From Actinomadura madurae (GTDB lineage: Bacteria > Actinomycetota > Actinomycetes > Streptosporangiales > Streptosporangiaceae): a stretch of 64,000 nucleotides of DNA. Location: the NCBI RefSeq assembly GCF_900115095.1, contig NZ_FOVH01000015.1, forward strand, positions 149,963 through 213,962, given 5' to 3'. Position 1 is the stretch's first letter. Each line of letters opens with the position of its first letter. Positions 7,867 through 16,022 of the stretch are shown here, one piece after another. The position numbers were made by a program, and so were the translations under genes. The notes under the pieces are model-generated. The model was not told the DNA's origin. It searched no databases and saw nothing but the letters and a program-made list of their open reading frames with translations.

Positions 7867-8742
7867 TCAGGTCGTCGCGTTCGAGGGTCGGTGTCGTTCC
7901 TCGTAGTCCACCGGACTGAGCATTCCGAGGCTGGAATGCCTTCTGAATGGGTTATACCAGCACTCGATCCATTCAAACACCGCGGCTGCGAGTTCGGCTC
8001 TTGTTTGCCATTTCCTGGTGTCGAGGAGTTCGAGCTGCATCGAGCCCCAGAACGACTCGATCATGGCATTGTCGTAGCAGTCGCCGACCGTGCCCATCGA
8101 ACCGAGGAGTCCCGCGTCCTGAAGCCGCTTCCCGAACGTCTAGGACGTGAACTGCGTGCCATGGTCTGAGTGCAGGATCGTGGCGTCTTTGGCGGGCTTT
8201 CTCCGGGCGACTGCGGCGGCCATCGCATCGACCACGAGTTCGGTGGTCTGGCGGATGTCGATGGAATGGCCGATGATGCGGCGGGAGTAGCAGTCCAGCA
8301 CGGCCGCGCAGTACAGCTTCCCCTCGCCGGTCGGATGCTCGGTGATGTCGGTGACCCACAGCACGTCGGGCGCTTGCACGTCGAAGGCCCGCTTGACCAG
8401 GTCCTCCTCGGTCGGTTCGTTGACCAGGTTCCGGTGCCCCTTGCGCCGGTAGATCCCCTGGATCCCGGCCTCCCGCATGAGCCGTTCGACCCGTTTGCGG
8501 TTCACCCGTTCGCCCCGTCCGAGCACCAACTCCGCATGCACCCGCGGCGAGCCGTAGCTTCGACGTGACTCTTCATGAATCTCTTTGATCATTTTGATTA
8601 GCTCGGCATTGCGTTGCTCCCGAATCGAGGCGGGCCTGCCGAGCCAGTCGGTGTAACCGGACCGGGAAACTCCTAACACTCGGCAGGCCACCGCGACGAG
8701 AATGTTGTTGTCGGCAAGCTCACGGACCAGCGAGTACCTTAT
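7867..8742 (-). pseudogene. IS3 OrfB transposase, interrupted by an amber codon
   Basis: The rve/DDE integrase of the IS3 element, about 291 codons in the -1 frame relative to orfA. Visible parts are the HTH_21 region (SRRSYGSPRVHAEL), the first catalytic Asp in VTDITEHPT, the second in HSDHGTQF and the Glu in NAMIESFWG. At 8140-8142 a TAG stands where the family has Trp (QFTS-stop-TFGKRLQDAG), between the second Asp and the Glu, so the catalytic triad is split. Flanking codons are otherwise intact and in the same frame, so this is a single nonsense change, probably TGG to TAG. A fragment restarting at ATG 8097 would lack two catalytic residues. Confidence 0.88.
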
Positions 8743-9026
8743 TTTGGGAGCACGTTATCGCGAGCGAAGTACGCTGCCGCCCGCTTGAGGATCTCGTTCT
8801 CCAGTTGCAGTTGCCTGGCCTTTCGGCGCAGCTCGGCCAGCTCCTTCTTCTCGCCGGCGCTCAGGCCGTCGAGGTGGCCTTCTTCGATGTCGGCCTGACG
8901 GATCCAGTTACTCAGGCACGACTGGCTGATACCAAGACTCTTGGCCAGGGCGGAGACCGACTTGTCGCCGGTCCGGGCCAGCTCGACGGCGCGGCGCCGG
9001 AACTCCGGCGGGTGAGGTGGTGGCAC
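8739..9026 (-). CDS. IS3 OrfA transposase
   Basis: A 95-residue HTH_Tnp_1 protein. The helix-turn-helix is at about residues 8-45 (PEFRRRAVELA, then LAKSLGISQSCLSNWIR), followed by a leucine-rich coiled coil ending ENEILKRAAAYFARDNVLPK. It would bind the inverted repeats and, by frameshifting, be joined to OrfB. It appears intact. Confidence 0.88.
   Translation of the reverse strand: MPPPHPPEFRRRAVELARTGDKSVSALAKSLGISQSCLSNWIRQADIEEGHLDGLSAGEKKELAELRRKARQLQLENEILKRAAAYFARDNVLPK
8742..8748 (-). other. slippery heptamer for -1 frameshift between OrfA and OrfB
   Basis: On the minus strand the last orfA codons read CCA AAA TAA preceded by C, giving the canonical X XXY YYZ heptamer C CCA AAA in the right phase. 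A -1 slip here continues as ATA AGG TAC TCG, giving IRYSLVRELADNN, which runs without a break into OrfB. Programmed frameshifting at such sites is the known way IS3 elements make OrfAB. Confidence 0.75.
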
Positions 9027-9060
9027 GAGACACCTTCCTTCCCAAGTTGATCATGGTCAA

Positions 9061-9096
9061 CTCAGATCGGGTGTCCGTGGAACGGGGGGAAGCTTA
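9061..9096. repeat. right terminal inverted repeat of the IS3 element
   Basis: It is the reverse-complement partner of 7826-7861. The orfA start lies 35 bases inside it. Confidence 0.8.
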
Positions 9097-9650
9097 TTTG
9101 GGTCCGTGAAGACGCCCTGCTGGAGGCCGTTCACTACTTCTTCGCTCAGCGGATATTCGGCCAGCACCGCCAGCGATACCTGCGAGCCAGACTCGCGGAA
9201 ACGATCGGCGCCCCGGTGGAATCGCTCGCTGACGTGCATAAGACGAAGATCGCAGCCGAGATCACCGACCTTCAGCGGCGTCAGGACAACCTGCTGATGC
9301 AATTGGAGGAGTACGAGCCCACCGGTGAGACCGACATCGACCGGGAGTACCGGGCCGGCATCCAGCGCCGCTTCGCTGAACTGGTCACAAAACGCCGCGA
9401 AGCACAAGCAAGGCTGGCCCAGCTCACCACCCGGGCCCAACCGCCCGGTGACGACATCGCGCTACTCGGAGAGATCCCTCAGCCACCCCTCAAACTGGAC
9501 AGCTGCCCGAGGAACTGCAGCGTCAGCTCTACGACGCCTTCCAGCCTCAGATCCGCTACAACAAGCCACGGCATGAGGCCCTGATCCGCGTCACCATCAG
9601 AGAGGACACCGTGCACACACTCAACGCCGCAACCTCAGCAACGTCGAGCC
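9097..9650 (+). pseudogene. decayed large serine recombinase, C-terminal part only
   Basis: In frame from 9099 the sequence reads WVREDALLEAVHYFF, then a long coiled-coil region (AAEITDLQRRQDNLLMQLEEY, ELVTKRREAQARLAQL), typical of the C-terminal zinc-ribbon/coiled-coil part of large serine integrases. The N-terminal catalytic domain is missing; the IS3 element abuts the break. Around 9500 the frame shifts: the expected ending LPEELQRQLYDAF followed by RHEALIRVTIREDT continues in another frame. It is therefore broken at both ends. It is probably the former integrase of the island and sits 60 bases from tRNA-Arg. Confidence 0.75.
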
Positions 9651-9709
9651 CGGCGAACCTGCGCGGGCGCCGCTCGGGCGAGGCCGGGCGGAGTTTCCCA
9701 TGTTCTGTG

Positions 9710-9782
9710 CGCCTCCGGCAGGATTCGAACCTGCGACACCCGCTTTAGGAGAGCGGTGCTCTATCCCCTGAGCTACGGAGGC
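9710..9782 (-). tRNA. tRNA-Arg (anticodon CCU)
   Basis: The minus strand folds as a 73-base cloverleaf: acceptor GCCTCCG pairs with CGGAGGC, the anticodon loop is CTCCTAA giving CCU, and the T arm carries GGTTCGAATCC. The 3' CCA is not encoded. It marks the right edge of the low-GC island. Confidence 0.95.
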
Positions 9783-9913
9783 GTGTCGTCGCTCGCGGGT
9801 AGAGCGTAGCGGACGGCACCTACAGGGTAGGGGAAGGGGACCGTTGAGTGCTCCTCCTTATGGGGTGCGGGACTCTAGGCCCCGTGGGGGCGGGGTCGGT
9901 ACGCTTCGGTGCC

Positions 9914-10354
9914 GTGACCGGACGGCATCGTGGGCAGCCGAAGGATGTTGCTGCCGAGGGCGAGGTGGACGCGGGCGCGTCTCGTGGCAGGCGGGTCGCG
10001 GTCGTCGTGGCGGTGTGCGCGGTGCCCGTGCTGGTGGCGTCCGTGGTCGCGTTCGGGCTGCGGGACGGCCCGGTGCGCGAGCGGCCCGAGACGGCGGGGA
10101 CGCCCGCGGGGGACGTGCGGACGACGCCGCAGGGGGAGCCGACGTTCGGGACGTACGTGCCGCCCGAGTCGGAGCCGCAGGCCGCGACGAAGCCGCCGAA
10201 GCGGGCGCCGGCGCCGGTGGTGAGGCCGCGGCGGACGGCCAAGCCCACGCCGTCGCCGACGCCGACGCGGGCGCGGCGGCCGTGCCCGGCGGGGTGGGAG
10301 GACGTCTGGTGGATGCGCCGGTGGTGTGAACGGCAAGGTCACGGAGGCCGCTGA
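9914..10354 (+). CDS. hypothetical single-pass membrane protein
   Basis: About 146 residues if started at GTG 9914 (VTGRHRGQPKD). An Arg-rich N-terminus is followed by one hydrophobic segment (VAVVVAVCAVPVLVASVVAFGL) and a Pro/Thr/Lys-rich outside region, ending in a short Cys/Trp-containing tail (CPAGWEDVWWMRRWCE). I do not recognise the family. The topology suggests a small cell-envelope protein. It precedes the M15 peptidase gene by 82 bases in the same direction and may be co-transcribed. Confidence 0.5.
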   Translation: MTGRHRGQPKDVAAEGEVDAGASRGRRVAVVVAVCAVPVLVASVVAFGLRDGPVRERPETAGTPAGDVRTTPQGEPTFGTYVPPESEPQAATKPPKRAPAPVVRPRRTAKPTPSPTPTRARRPCPAGWEDVWWMRRWCERQGHGGR

Positions 10355-10436
10355 ACCAGTTACGCACGGGTCATCGTAGAACCTGTAGTAGCGTTCTGCC
10401 GCTGTTCCGCATTCGGGCATCAGGAGGAATACCACC

Positions 10437-11480
10437 GTGCCGAACCCCCGGTCGGCGGCGCTGACCGCGGTCTTCCTGGTGACGGCGCTGATCTTTCCGC
10501 ACGGCGTCGCACACGCGGCCGCGGGCCGGGCCGACTCGCTGGAGTCGCTGCGGCGCGAGGCGTCGAAGGCGCGTGCCGAGCTGGAGAAGGCCACGAAGTC
10601 GATGGAAGGCCGGCAGAAGGACCTGGCCGCCTCCCAGGAGAAGCTGCGCGCCACGCTGAAGGACCTCGCCGGGGCCGAGGCGGAGCTGAACCGGATCCGG
10701 CAGCCGCTCGCCAGGCTCGCGAACACCTCCTACCAGCAGAGCGGCGCGGCCGGATCCATGTCGATCTTCGGTGGCGGGGATCCGAGCCAGGCGCTGCGGT
10801 CGACGGCGGACGTGACGCTGATCGCCAAGTCGCAGCAGGAACTCGTGGAACGTGCCGACGAGCTGCAGGACCGGCGGAAGCGGCTGGCCTCCACGGCGCA
10901 GGAGCTGCAGTCGAAGAACGCGGTGGAGCAGACCCGCCTCCAGCAGGAGGTGGACGGGCTGAAGACCAAGTCGGCGCAGCTGACCAAGCAGCTCAACGCG
11001 ATGCTGGACAAGTTCGCGGTGTCGCGGCAGCGGCGGCTGGAGCTCGGCTGCGACAAGGGCCTCGCCGCGGACGCCAAGAAGTTCCCCAACGGGCTCATCC
11101 CCGCGAAGTACCTGTGCGCGCTGCCGCAGAAGGGCGGGCACAAGCTGCGCGCGGACGCGGCGCTCACGTTCTACAAGCTGAACGCCGCCTACAAGCGCCG
11201 GTTCGGGCGCGACATGTGCGTGACGGACGCGTACCGGAGCCTGTCGGAGCAGCATGCCGTGTACGCGCGGCGCCCCGGTTTCGCGGCCGTTCCCGGGACG
11301 AGCAACCACGGCAAGGGGCAGGCGCTCGACCTGTGCGGCGGGGTGCAGACGTCGGGGTCCGTCCAGTTCAACTGGTTGGAGAGCCATGCCGGGAAGTACG
11401 GCTGGATCCATCCCTCGTGGGCCTACAGCAACCCGTTCGAGCCCTGGCACTGGGAGTACGGGACGGAGAAGTACTCCTAG
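10437..11480 (+). CDS. secreted M15 (VanY-like) D-Ala-D-Ala carboxypeptidase with coiled coil
   Basis: It has 347 residues from a GTG with AGGAGGA upstream. A signal peptide (residues 1-28, cut after GVAHA) precedes a long coiled coil (about 35-205) rich in Lys, Glu and Gln, then a VanY domain. Zinc and catalytic residues are visible in TSNHGKGQALDL (His, Asp) and EPWHWEYG (Glu, His). The domain trims peptidoglycan stem peptides outside the membrane; the coiled coil resembles those that tether peptidoglycan hydrolases to division machinery. The gene ends in a CCTAGG whose TAG is shared, in reverse, with the stop of the convergent mscL gene. Confidence 0.85.
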   Translation: MPNPRSAALTAVFLVTALIFPHGVAHAAAGRADSLESLRREASKARAELEKATKSMEGRQKDLAASQEKLRATLKDLAGAEAELNRIRQPLARLANTSYQQSGAAGSMSIFGGGDPSQALRSTADVTLIAKSQQELVERADELQDRRKRLASTAQELQSKNAVEQTRLQQEVDGLKTKSAQLTKQLNAMLDKFAVSRQRRLELGCDKGLAADAKKFPNGLIPAKYLCALPQKGGHKLRADAALTFYKLNAAYKRRFGRDMCVTDAYRSLSEQHAVYARRPGFAAVPGTSNHGKGQALDLCGGVQTSGSVQFNWLESHAGKYGWIHPSWAYSNPFEPWHWEYGTEKYS

Positions 11481-11890
11481 GAGGGGACCTCGGTGGCGGG
11501 GACGACCTCGGCCGTGCAGTGGCGGCAGCGGCGCGCCTTGATCGGGATCTCGCTGAGGCACTCCGGGCAATCGCGCTCGGTGGCCTCCTTGCCGCGGTCC
11601 ATCCGCTCGATCAGCTTGGTGGTGGGCAGCACGACCAGGAAGTAGACGATCACCGCCGTGATGAAGAACGCGATCGCGGACGTCACGAAGATCCCGTAGG
11701 GGAACGCGGTGCCGTTGACCGTGACGGACAGCTTGGTGTAGTCGGGCTTGCCGCCGATCAGCGCGATCAGCGGGGTGATGAAGGAGCTCGCGAAGTCCTT
11801 CACCAGGCTCGCGAACGCCGCTCCGACGACGAACGCGACGGCCAGCTCGACCAGGTTTCCGCGGATGAGGAACTTCTTGAACCCGCTCAT
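11477..11890 (-). CDS. mscL: large-conductance mechanosensitive channel MscL
   Basis: A 137-residue membrane protein with the family start FKKFLIRGNLVELAVAFVVG, two transmembrane helices (about 15-45 and 65-95) and the periplasmic loop between them. It releases solutes on hypo-osmotic shock as a homopentamer. Unusually the cytosolic C-terminus carries CPECLSEIPIKARRCRHC, a four-Cys zinc-ribbon-like motif rather than only the usual amphipathic helix. The gene stands alone, convergent with the M15 peptidase gene. Confidence 0.93.
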   Translation of the reverse strand: MSGFKKFLIRGNLVELAVAFVVGAAFASLVKDFASSFITPLIALIGGKPDYTKLSVTVNGTAFPYGIFVTSAIAFFITAVIVYFLVVLPTTKLIERMDRGKEATERDCPECLSEIPIKARRCRHCTAEVVPATEVPS

Positions 11891-11997
11891 GGCTGCTCCA
11901 GGGGGTCGTCGGGGGTGCGCCCCTGGCTGGTGGGGCGCCGGAACGGCTACGGATCGTAATGAAGAGGTGCCGGATTCGCCAAGCCGGGGCGCGGGGG

Positions 11998-12612
11998 TCA
12001 GTGCCCGGTGATCGTGAGCGCCAGGGGAGCGCCGGCGCCCGCGAGCGTGACGGCCTGGGCCCGGTCGGTGGCCAGCACCACCAGCGCTCCCTCCTGGCCG
12101 CCGCGGTCGTCCGGTCTCGGCACCGCGACGACCGGCACGCCGGACACCACGACGCGCGCCTCGCGCCCCCACCGCTCTGTGCCGTCCGGTTCCGCGGAGC
12201 CGGACGGGACGGTCAGGACGTCGATGCGGTCGCCGGGCCGCAGGAGCCGGACGGCGCCGGCGTCGGCCATGCGGACCGGGGTGGCGACCGTGCCGGGACC
12301 CTGGCCGCGCAGCAGCCCGTCGCCGACGACGCGGGCGTCGGTGAGGGGCTCGCCCTCGCGCATGGGGCCGGCGAGGACGCGCCCGGCACCGCCGGAGCGG
12401 AGGGCGCCGGCCGGGACGGCGCCCGGCGGAAGCGCGACCGGCCGCAGGTCGGACGCGGTGAGCGCCTTCCCGGCGGGGAGGTCGCGGGCGGCGCCGAGGA
12501 CCCGGACGGACGGCGGCGGCCCGGGACGCAGCGCCGTGAGGGCCAGCCCGGCGGCGGCCGCGGCGAACAGGGCCGCCAGTGGTCGCCGCAGCCGGGCCGA
12601 GCGGACGCTCAC
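11998..12612 (-). CDS. SAF-domain protein (CpaB/RcpC-like)
   Basis: A 204-residue protein with one N-terminal membrane segment (residues 10-30) and a SAF domain (about 35-100: ARDLPAGKALTASDLRPV) followed by a beta-rich RcpC-like region. Such proteins are Flp pilus-assembly components in some bacteria; in actinomycetes single copies with no pilus genes nearby are common and of unknown role. The start is GTG 12612, overlapping the stop of the MTA phosphorylase gene (GTGA), so the two are coupled. Confidence 0.75.
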   Translation of the reverse strand: MSVRSARLRRPLAALFAAAAAGLALTALRPGPPPSVRVLGAARDLPAGKALTASDLRPVALPPGAVPAGALRSGGAGRVLAGPMREGEPLTDARVVGDGLLRGQGPGTVATPVRMADAGAVRLLRPGDRIDVLTVPSGSAEPDGTERWGREARVVVSGVPVVAVPRPDDRGGQEGALVVLATDRAQAVTLAGAGAPLALTITGH

Positions 12613-13436
12613 GGCAGTTCTAGCGGGAGCTTGATGCCGTCCAGGACGTCGGGGCAGGGGCAGGAGCGCTCGGCGGGCAGCGCCTTCACGACGTCGGCGA
12701 CGAGGCCGCGGAGCCGGTCGATGTTCTCGCCGAAGACGCGGAGCACCTCCTCCATCGTGACGCCCTCGCCCTCCTCGATGCCCGCGTCGAGGTCGGTGAC
12801 GAGGCAGAGGGAGGTGTAGCAGAGCGCCAGTTCGCGGGCGAGGACCGCCTCGGGGTGGCCGGTCATCCCGATCAGCGTCCAGCCCTGGGACGCGAACCAC
12901 TGCGACTCGGCCCGGGTGGAGAACCGGGGGCCCTCGATGACGACGAGCGTGCCGCGGTCGACCGGATCCCACCCCGACGCCCGCGCGGACGCCACGGCGG
13001 CGCGGCGCCCCGCCGGGCAGTACGGGTCGGCGAACGAGACGTGGACGGCGGCGCCCTCGTCGTAGTAGGTCTGCTCGCGGCCGGACGTCCGGTCGGCGAG
13101 CTGGTCGGGGACGGCGAGCGTGCCGGGCCCGTACTCGGGGGTGAGGGACCCGACCGCGCACGGCGCCAGCACCTGCCGGACGCCGAGGGCGCGCAGCGCC
13201 CAAATGTTGGCCCGGTAGGGGATCCGGTGCGGAGGGAACCGGTGGTCGCGGCCGTGCCGGGGGACGAACGCGACGCGGCGGCCCGCCAGCTCGCCGATCG
13301 CGATGGGGTCGCTCGGCGGGCCGTAGGGGGTCTCGACCCGCACCTCCTCGATGTCGTCGAGGAAGGAGTAGAACCCGGAGCCGCCGATGACCCCGATCTC
13401 GGCGGCGGGCTGGGAGGCAGAAGGCTGAGTGGACAT
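12609..13436 (-). CDS. mtnP: S-methyl-5'-thioadenosine phosphorylase
   Basis: Phosphorolyses methylthioadenosine to adenine and methylthioribose-1-phosphate in the cytosol. It has 275 residues from ATG 13436 (a GTG at 13454 would add six). Visible motifs are IGGSGFYSF at the N-terminus, PRHGRDHRFPPHRIPYRAN, the PCAVGSL stretch and IGMTGHPEAVLARELA, which match the PNP/MTAP family II. Length is normal. It is translationally coupled to the SAF gene downstream. Confidence 0.9.
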   Translation of the reverse strand: MSTQPSASQPAAEIGVIGGSGFYSFLDDIEEVRVETPYGPPSDPIAIGELAGRRVAFVPRHGRDHRFPPHRIPYRANIWALRALGVRQVLAPCAVGSLTPEYGPGTLAVPDQLADRTSGREQTYYDEGAAVHVSFADPYCPAGRRAAVASARASGWDPVDRGTLVVIEGPRFSTRAESQWFASQGWTLIGMTGHPEAVLARELALCYTSLCLVTDLDAGIEEGEGVTMEEVLRVFGENIDRLRGLVADVVKALPAERSCPCPDVLDGIKLPLELP

Positions 13437-13500
13437 GCCGCCGACACTAGCCACCCGGGGGCCGCCCCCAGCAGCCCGTCCGCCGATTGTGGATAACTCC

Positions 13501-13552
13501 GGGGGACGGCGAAGGGAGACGGCGAAGGGAGACGGCGAAGGGAGACGGCGAA
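13501..13552. repeat. 13-bp tandem repeat between MMPL and mtnP genes
   Basis: Three exact units of GGGAGACGGCGAA at 13514, 13527 and 13540, preceded by a near-copy at 13501. They sit directly beside a strong hairpin in the 3' flank of the MMPL gene. Confidence 0.9.
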
Positions 13553-13577
13553 GGGGCCCGGCGCGGAGCCGGACCCC
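13553..13577. terminator. hairpin terminator after the MMPL gene
   Basis: GGGGCCCGGC, a five-base loop, then GCCGGACCCC: ten-base arms with one mismatch, in the short gap between the MMPL stop at 13620 and the mtnP start. No long U tract follows, as is usual in high-GC actinobacteria. Confidence 0.65.
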
Positions 13578-13619
13578 TTCCCTTCCCCGTCCCGGCCGGA
13601 GCCGGGGGCCTGCGGTGCG

Positions 13620-15746
13620 TCAGCCGACGGGATCGAGCACCTTGGGCTCGTTCGCGGGCGCCTCCTTGGCGAGCCGTCCCGGCGTCCAGATCCGCCGCCC
13701 GATGTCGTACGACAGGGCGGGCAGCAGCAGCGACCGGACGACGAGCGTGTCGAGCAGGACGCCGAACGCCACCGCGAAGCCCATCTCGACCATGAACGTC
13801 AGCGGAAGCGTGACCATGGAGGCGAACGTGGCCGCCAGGACCAGCCCGGCCGAGGTGATCACGCCGCCGGTGACGGTGAGGCCCCGCTGGATGCCGCGGC
13901 GGGTGCCGAGGGACTGCGACTCCTCCCGGACGCGGTGCATCAGGAAGATGTTGTAGTCGACGCCCAGCGCGACCAGGAAGATGAAGGCCAGCAGCGGGAA
14001 GCCCGAGTCGGTCCCCTCGAAACCGAAGCCGTGCTCGAAGATCACCGCGCAGGCGCCGAGCGAGGCGAGGAACGACAGCACCACGGTGCCCATCATCAGC
14101 AGCGGCGCCACGACGGCGCGCAGCAGCGCGATGAGGATCAGGAACACCACGGCCAGCACGATCGGGATGATCACCTTGTTGTCGCGGGTGGAGGCGCGCT
14201 TGATGTCGAGCTGGGTCGCGGTCATGCCGCCGACCTTGGCCTCCGCGGACGGGACTCCGTGCGCCGCGGTCCGCAGCCGGTCGATGGTGTCGCGCGCGGC
14301 CTCGCTGTCGGCCGCGTCCTTCAGCGTCGCCTCGTACTTGACCAGGCCGTTCGCGGTGACCGGCGGGCTGACTTCGGCGATGCCCGCCGTCCCGCGGACG
14401 GTCTGCGCGAGCTGTTCGGAGGCGGCGGCCTTGCCGATGACGACGGCTGGGGCGCCCGATCCGGCGGGGTAGTGGCGCGCGACGACCTCGGAGCCCTTCA
14501 CCGAGTCGGGCTTGCCGGTGAACTGGCCCGCGTCCGAGATGCCGTCCGCCTTCAGCGAGGTGAGGCCGAGCGTGAGGACGATCAGGCCGAGCATGCTCGC
14601 GGCCCAGATCACGCGCGGGCGCCTGCCGACCAGGCCGGCCACGCGGTTCCACACACCGTGCTCGGCCTCGTAGGACTCGGGTTCGAGGTACTTCTCGTCG
14701 TACCGGGGGATCAGCGGCCAGAACAGCCAGCGGCCGAAGATGACGAGGAGGGCCGGCAGGAGGGTCGTCATGGCGGCGAGGGCGGTGATGACGCCCGCGG
14801 CGGCCACGGGCCCCATGCCCGCGGTGGAGTTCATCTCGGCGAGCAGCAGGCACAGCAGCCCGACGGCGACGGTGGCGGCGGAGGCGATGATGGCGGGCGC
14901 GGCGCGGTGCAGCGCGTAGGCCATGGCCTCGTGCCGGTCCTCGTGCCGGTGCAGTTCCTCCCGGTAGCGGGCGACGAGCAGCAGCGCGTAGTCGGTGGCG
15001 ACGCCGAAGACGAGGACGGTCAGGATGCCGGCGCTCTGCCCGTTGACGGTGAGGTCCGCGTACTTGGCGAGCAGGTACACCGTCGACTGGGCGAGGCCCA
15101 GGGCGAAGACGGCGCTCAGTACCGGGACGAACCAGAGGATGGGGCTGCGGTAGATGAAGAGCAACAGGACGATGACGACGAGGCCGGCGGCCATGAGCAG
15201 GAAGCCGTCGAGGCTCTCGAAGACCTTGAACTGGTCGGCGCCGCCGCCGGCGGGGCCGGTGACGTGGGAGGTCAGGCCAGGAGGTCCGCGGTCGGCGAGG
15301 TCACGCGCGTCGTCGACCGCGGCGATCAGGTCGACGTCCGTCAGCGGCACCAGCGTCTGGAGGGCCTTGCCGTCCTTGGACGGGAACGGGCCCTGAACCT
15401 GCTGGGCGCCCGGCAGCTTCTGGAAGGCGGCGGCGTCCGAGGAGGCCTTCGCCTTGTCCGCCGGGGTGATGCCGCCGGACCGCTCGTAGACGACGACGGC
15501 GAGCATCGTCTCGTCCTTGCGGAACTGTTCCTCCAGCTCCACGACCTGGGTCGATTCGGCGCCGGACGGCAGCCAGGCCGCCGCGTCGTTCTCCTCGACG
15601 TCGCCGAGCTTGCCGGCGAGGGGGCCGAGGGCGGCCAGCAGGACGACCCACAGGGCAAGGACGGCCCATTTGGTACGCCGTCCGGCGATCAGTCCGGCCA
15701 GGCGGTGTGACCGTGGCCTGGGGGGAGCCGGGCTAGGTGCGCTCAT
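13620..15746 (-). CDS. MMPL-family RND transporter
   Basis: A 708-residue membrane exporter with two repeated halves. Each begins with one transmembrane helix, then a large outside domain (about 45-165 and 380-510), then five more helices, giving twelve in total. The conserved stretches GVATDYALLLVARYREEL and GVDYNIFLMHRVREE carry the proton-relay Asp-Tyr motifs of MMPL proteins. Substrates are usually lipids, siderophores or toxic amphiphiles. The start has AGGAGAGGAACC before ATG. No regulator gene adjoins it, though the upstream region carries repeated elements that could be an operator. Confidence 0.88.
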   Translation of the reverse strand: MSAPSPAPPRPRSHRLAGLIAGRRTKWAVLALWVVLLAALGPLAGKLGDVEENDAAAWLPSGAESTQVVELEEQFRKDETMLAVVVYERSGGITPADKAKASSDAAAFQKLPGAQQVQGPFPSKDGKALQTLVPLTDVDLIAAVDDARDLADRGPPGLTSHVTGPAGGGADQFKVFESLDGFLLMAAGLVVIVLLLFIYRSPILWFVPVLSAVFALGLAQSTVYLLAKYADLTVNGQSAGILTVLVFGVATDYALLLVARYREELHRHEDRHEAMAYALHRAAPAIIASAATVAVGLLCLLLAEMNSTAGMGPVAAAGVITALAAMTTLLPALLVIFGRWLFWPLIPRYDEKYLEPESYEAEHGVWNRVAGLVGRRPRVIWAASMLGLIVLTLGLTSLKADGISDAGQFTGKPDSVKGSEVVARHYPAGSGAPAVVIGKAAASEQLAQTVRGTAGIAEVSPPVTANGLVKYEATLKDAADSEAARDTIDRLRTAAHGVPSAEAKVGGMTATQLDIKRASTRDNKVIIPIVLAVVFLILIALLRAVVAPLLMMGTVVLSFLASLGACAVIFEHGFGFEGTDSGFPLLAFIFLVALGVDYNIFLMHRVREESQSLGTRRGIQRGLTVTGGVITSAGLVLAATFASMVTLPLTFMVEMGFAVAFGVLLDTLVVRSLLLPALSYDIGRRIWTPGRLAKEAPANEPKVLDPVG

Positions 15747-15972
15747 GGTTCCTCTCCTGTGTGCACCGGGCGATATCGGGAAGTCGAGATATGTCGCGTC
15801 TGCTCAGAATTTCTCGACTCCCGAGACATGTCAAGTACTATCGCGAAATCTCGAGGAGAGAACCGTGAGGGCCCCCGGGTCGTCTCCCATCACCTCAATG
15901 GTCGCGAAACCGCACCTCTCGCGCCTCCAGCGAGAGGAGGGAACCCGGCTACCCCCTTCGGGTCACAAGAAA
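15747..15972. promoter_or_regulatory. MMPL upstream region with direct repeats
   Basis: The decamers GAGATATGTC (15786-15795) and GAGACATGTC (15823-15832) differ at one base and lie 37 bases apart, and TCTCG-5-CGAGA forms an inverted repeat at about 15812-15826. This AT-richer patch is the likely promoter/operator of the MMPL gene. No coding sequence is evident. Confidence 0.45.
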
Positions 15973-16006
15973 GCCGCCGTCTACACCGGAAGATGTAGGC
16001 GGCGGC
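15973..16006. terminator. hairpin downstream of the FmdB gene
   Basis: GCCGCCGTCTACA, an eight-base loop, then TGTAGGCGGCGGC: thirteen-base arms with one G-U-type mismatch. It probably ends fmdB transcription (minus strand). Confidence 0.65.
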
Positions 16007-16022
16007 GTCAGCACCACGGAAG

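Larger units (their letters stand above)
7826..9096 (-). mobile_element. IS3-family insertion sequence, about 1,271 bp
   Basis: A complete-looking element bounded by 36-base imperfect inverted repeats (about 29 of 36 matching) at 7826-7861 and 9061-9096. It contains overlapping orfA and orfB on the minus strand. No clear target-site duplication is visible at the ends. It is inserted between an IS3 fragment on the left and a recombinase remnant on the right, so several insertion events are nested here. The amber codon in orfB suggests that it cannot move on its own. Confidence 0.85.

Noticed and set aside
8097..8691. IS3 OrfB as two separate genes
   Set aside because: Both pieces are in one frame, split only by a single TAG, and together make one transposase.
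7826..9096. Target-site duplication of the IS3 element
   Set aside because: The three or four bases flanking the two inverted repeats do not match.
9710..9782. tRNA-Arg as the attachment site of the recombinase remnant
   Set aside because: Large serine integrases rarely use tRNA genes, and I could not find a repeated tRNA 3' segment within the window.
10371..11570. 400-codon minus-strand frame over the M15 peptidase
   Set aside because: Arg/Leu-rich low-complexity translation typical of antisense in high-GC DNA, while the plus frame has a signal peptide and VanY motifs.
13501..13552. Possible CRISPR array
   Set aside because: Units are 13 bp with no spacers, and no cas genes are present.
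13935..15710. Long plus-strand reading frame (591 codons) opposite the MMPL gene
   Set aside because: Composition is Gly/Arg/Asp-rich with no domain or membrane logic; it is the antisense shadow of a GC-rich gene whose own frame has clear MMPL motifs.
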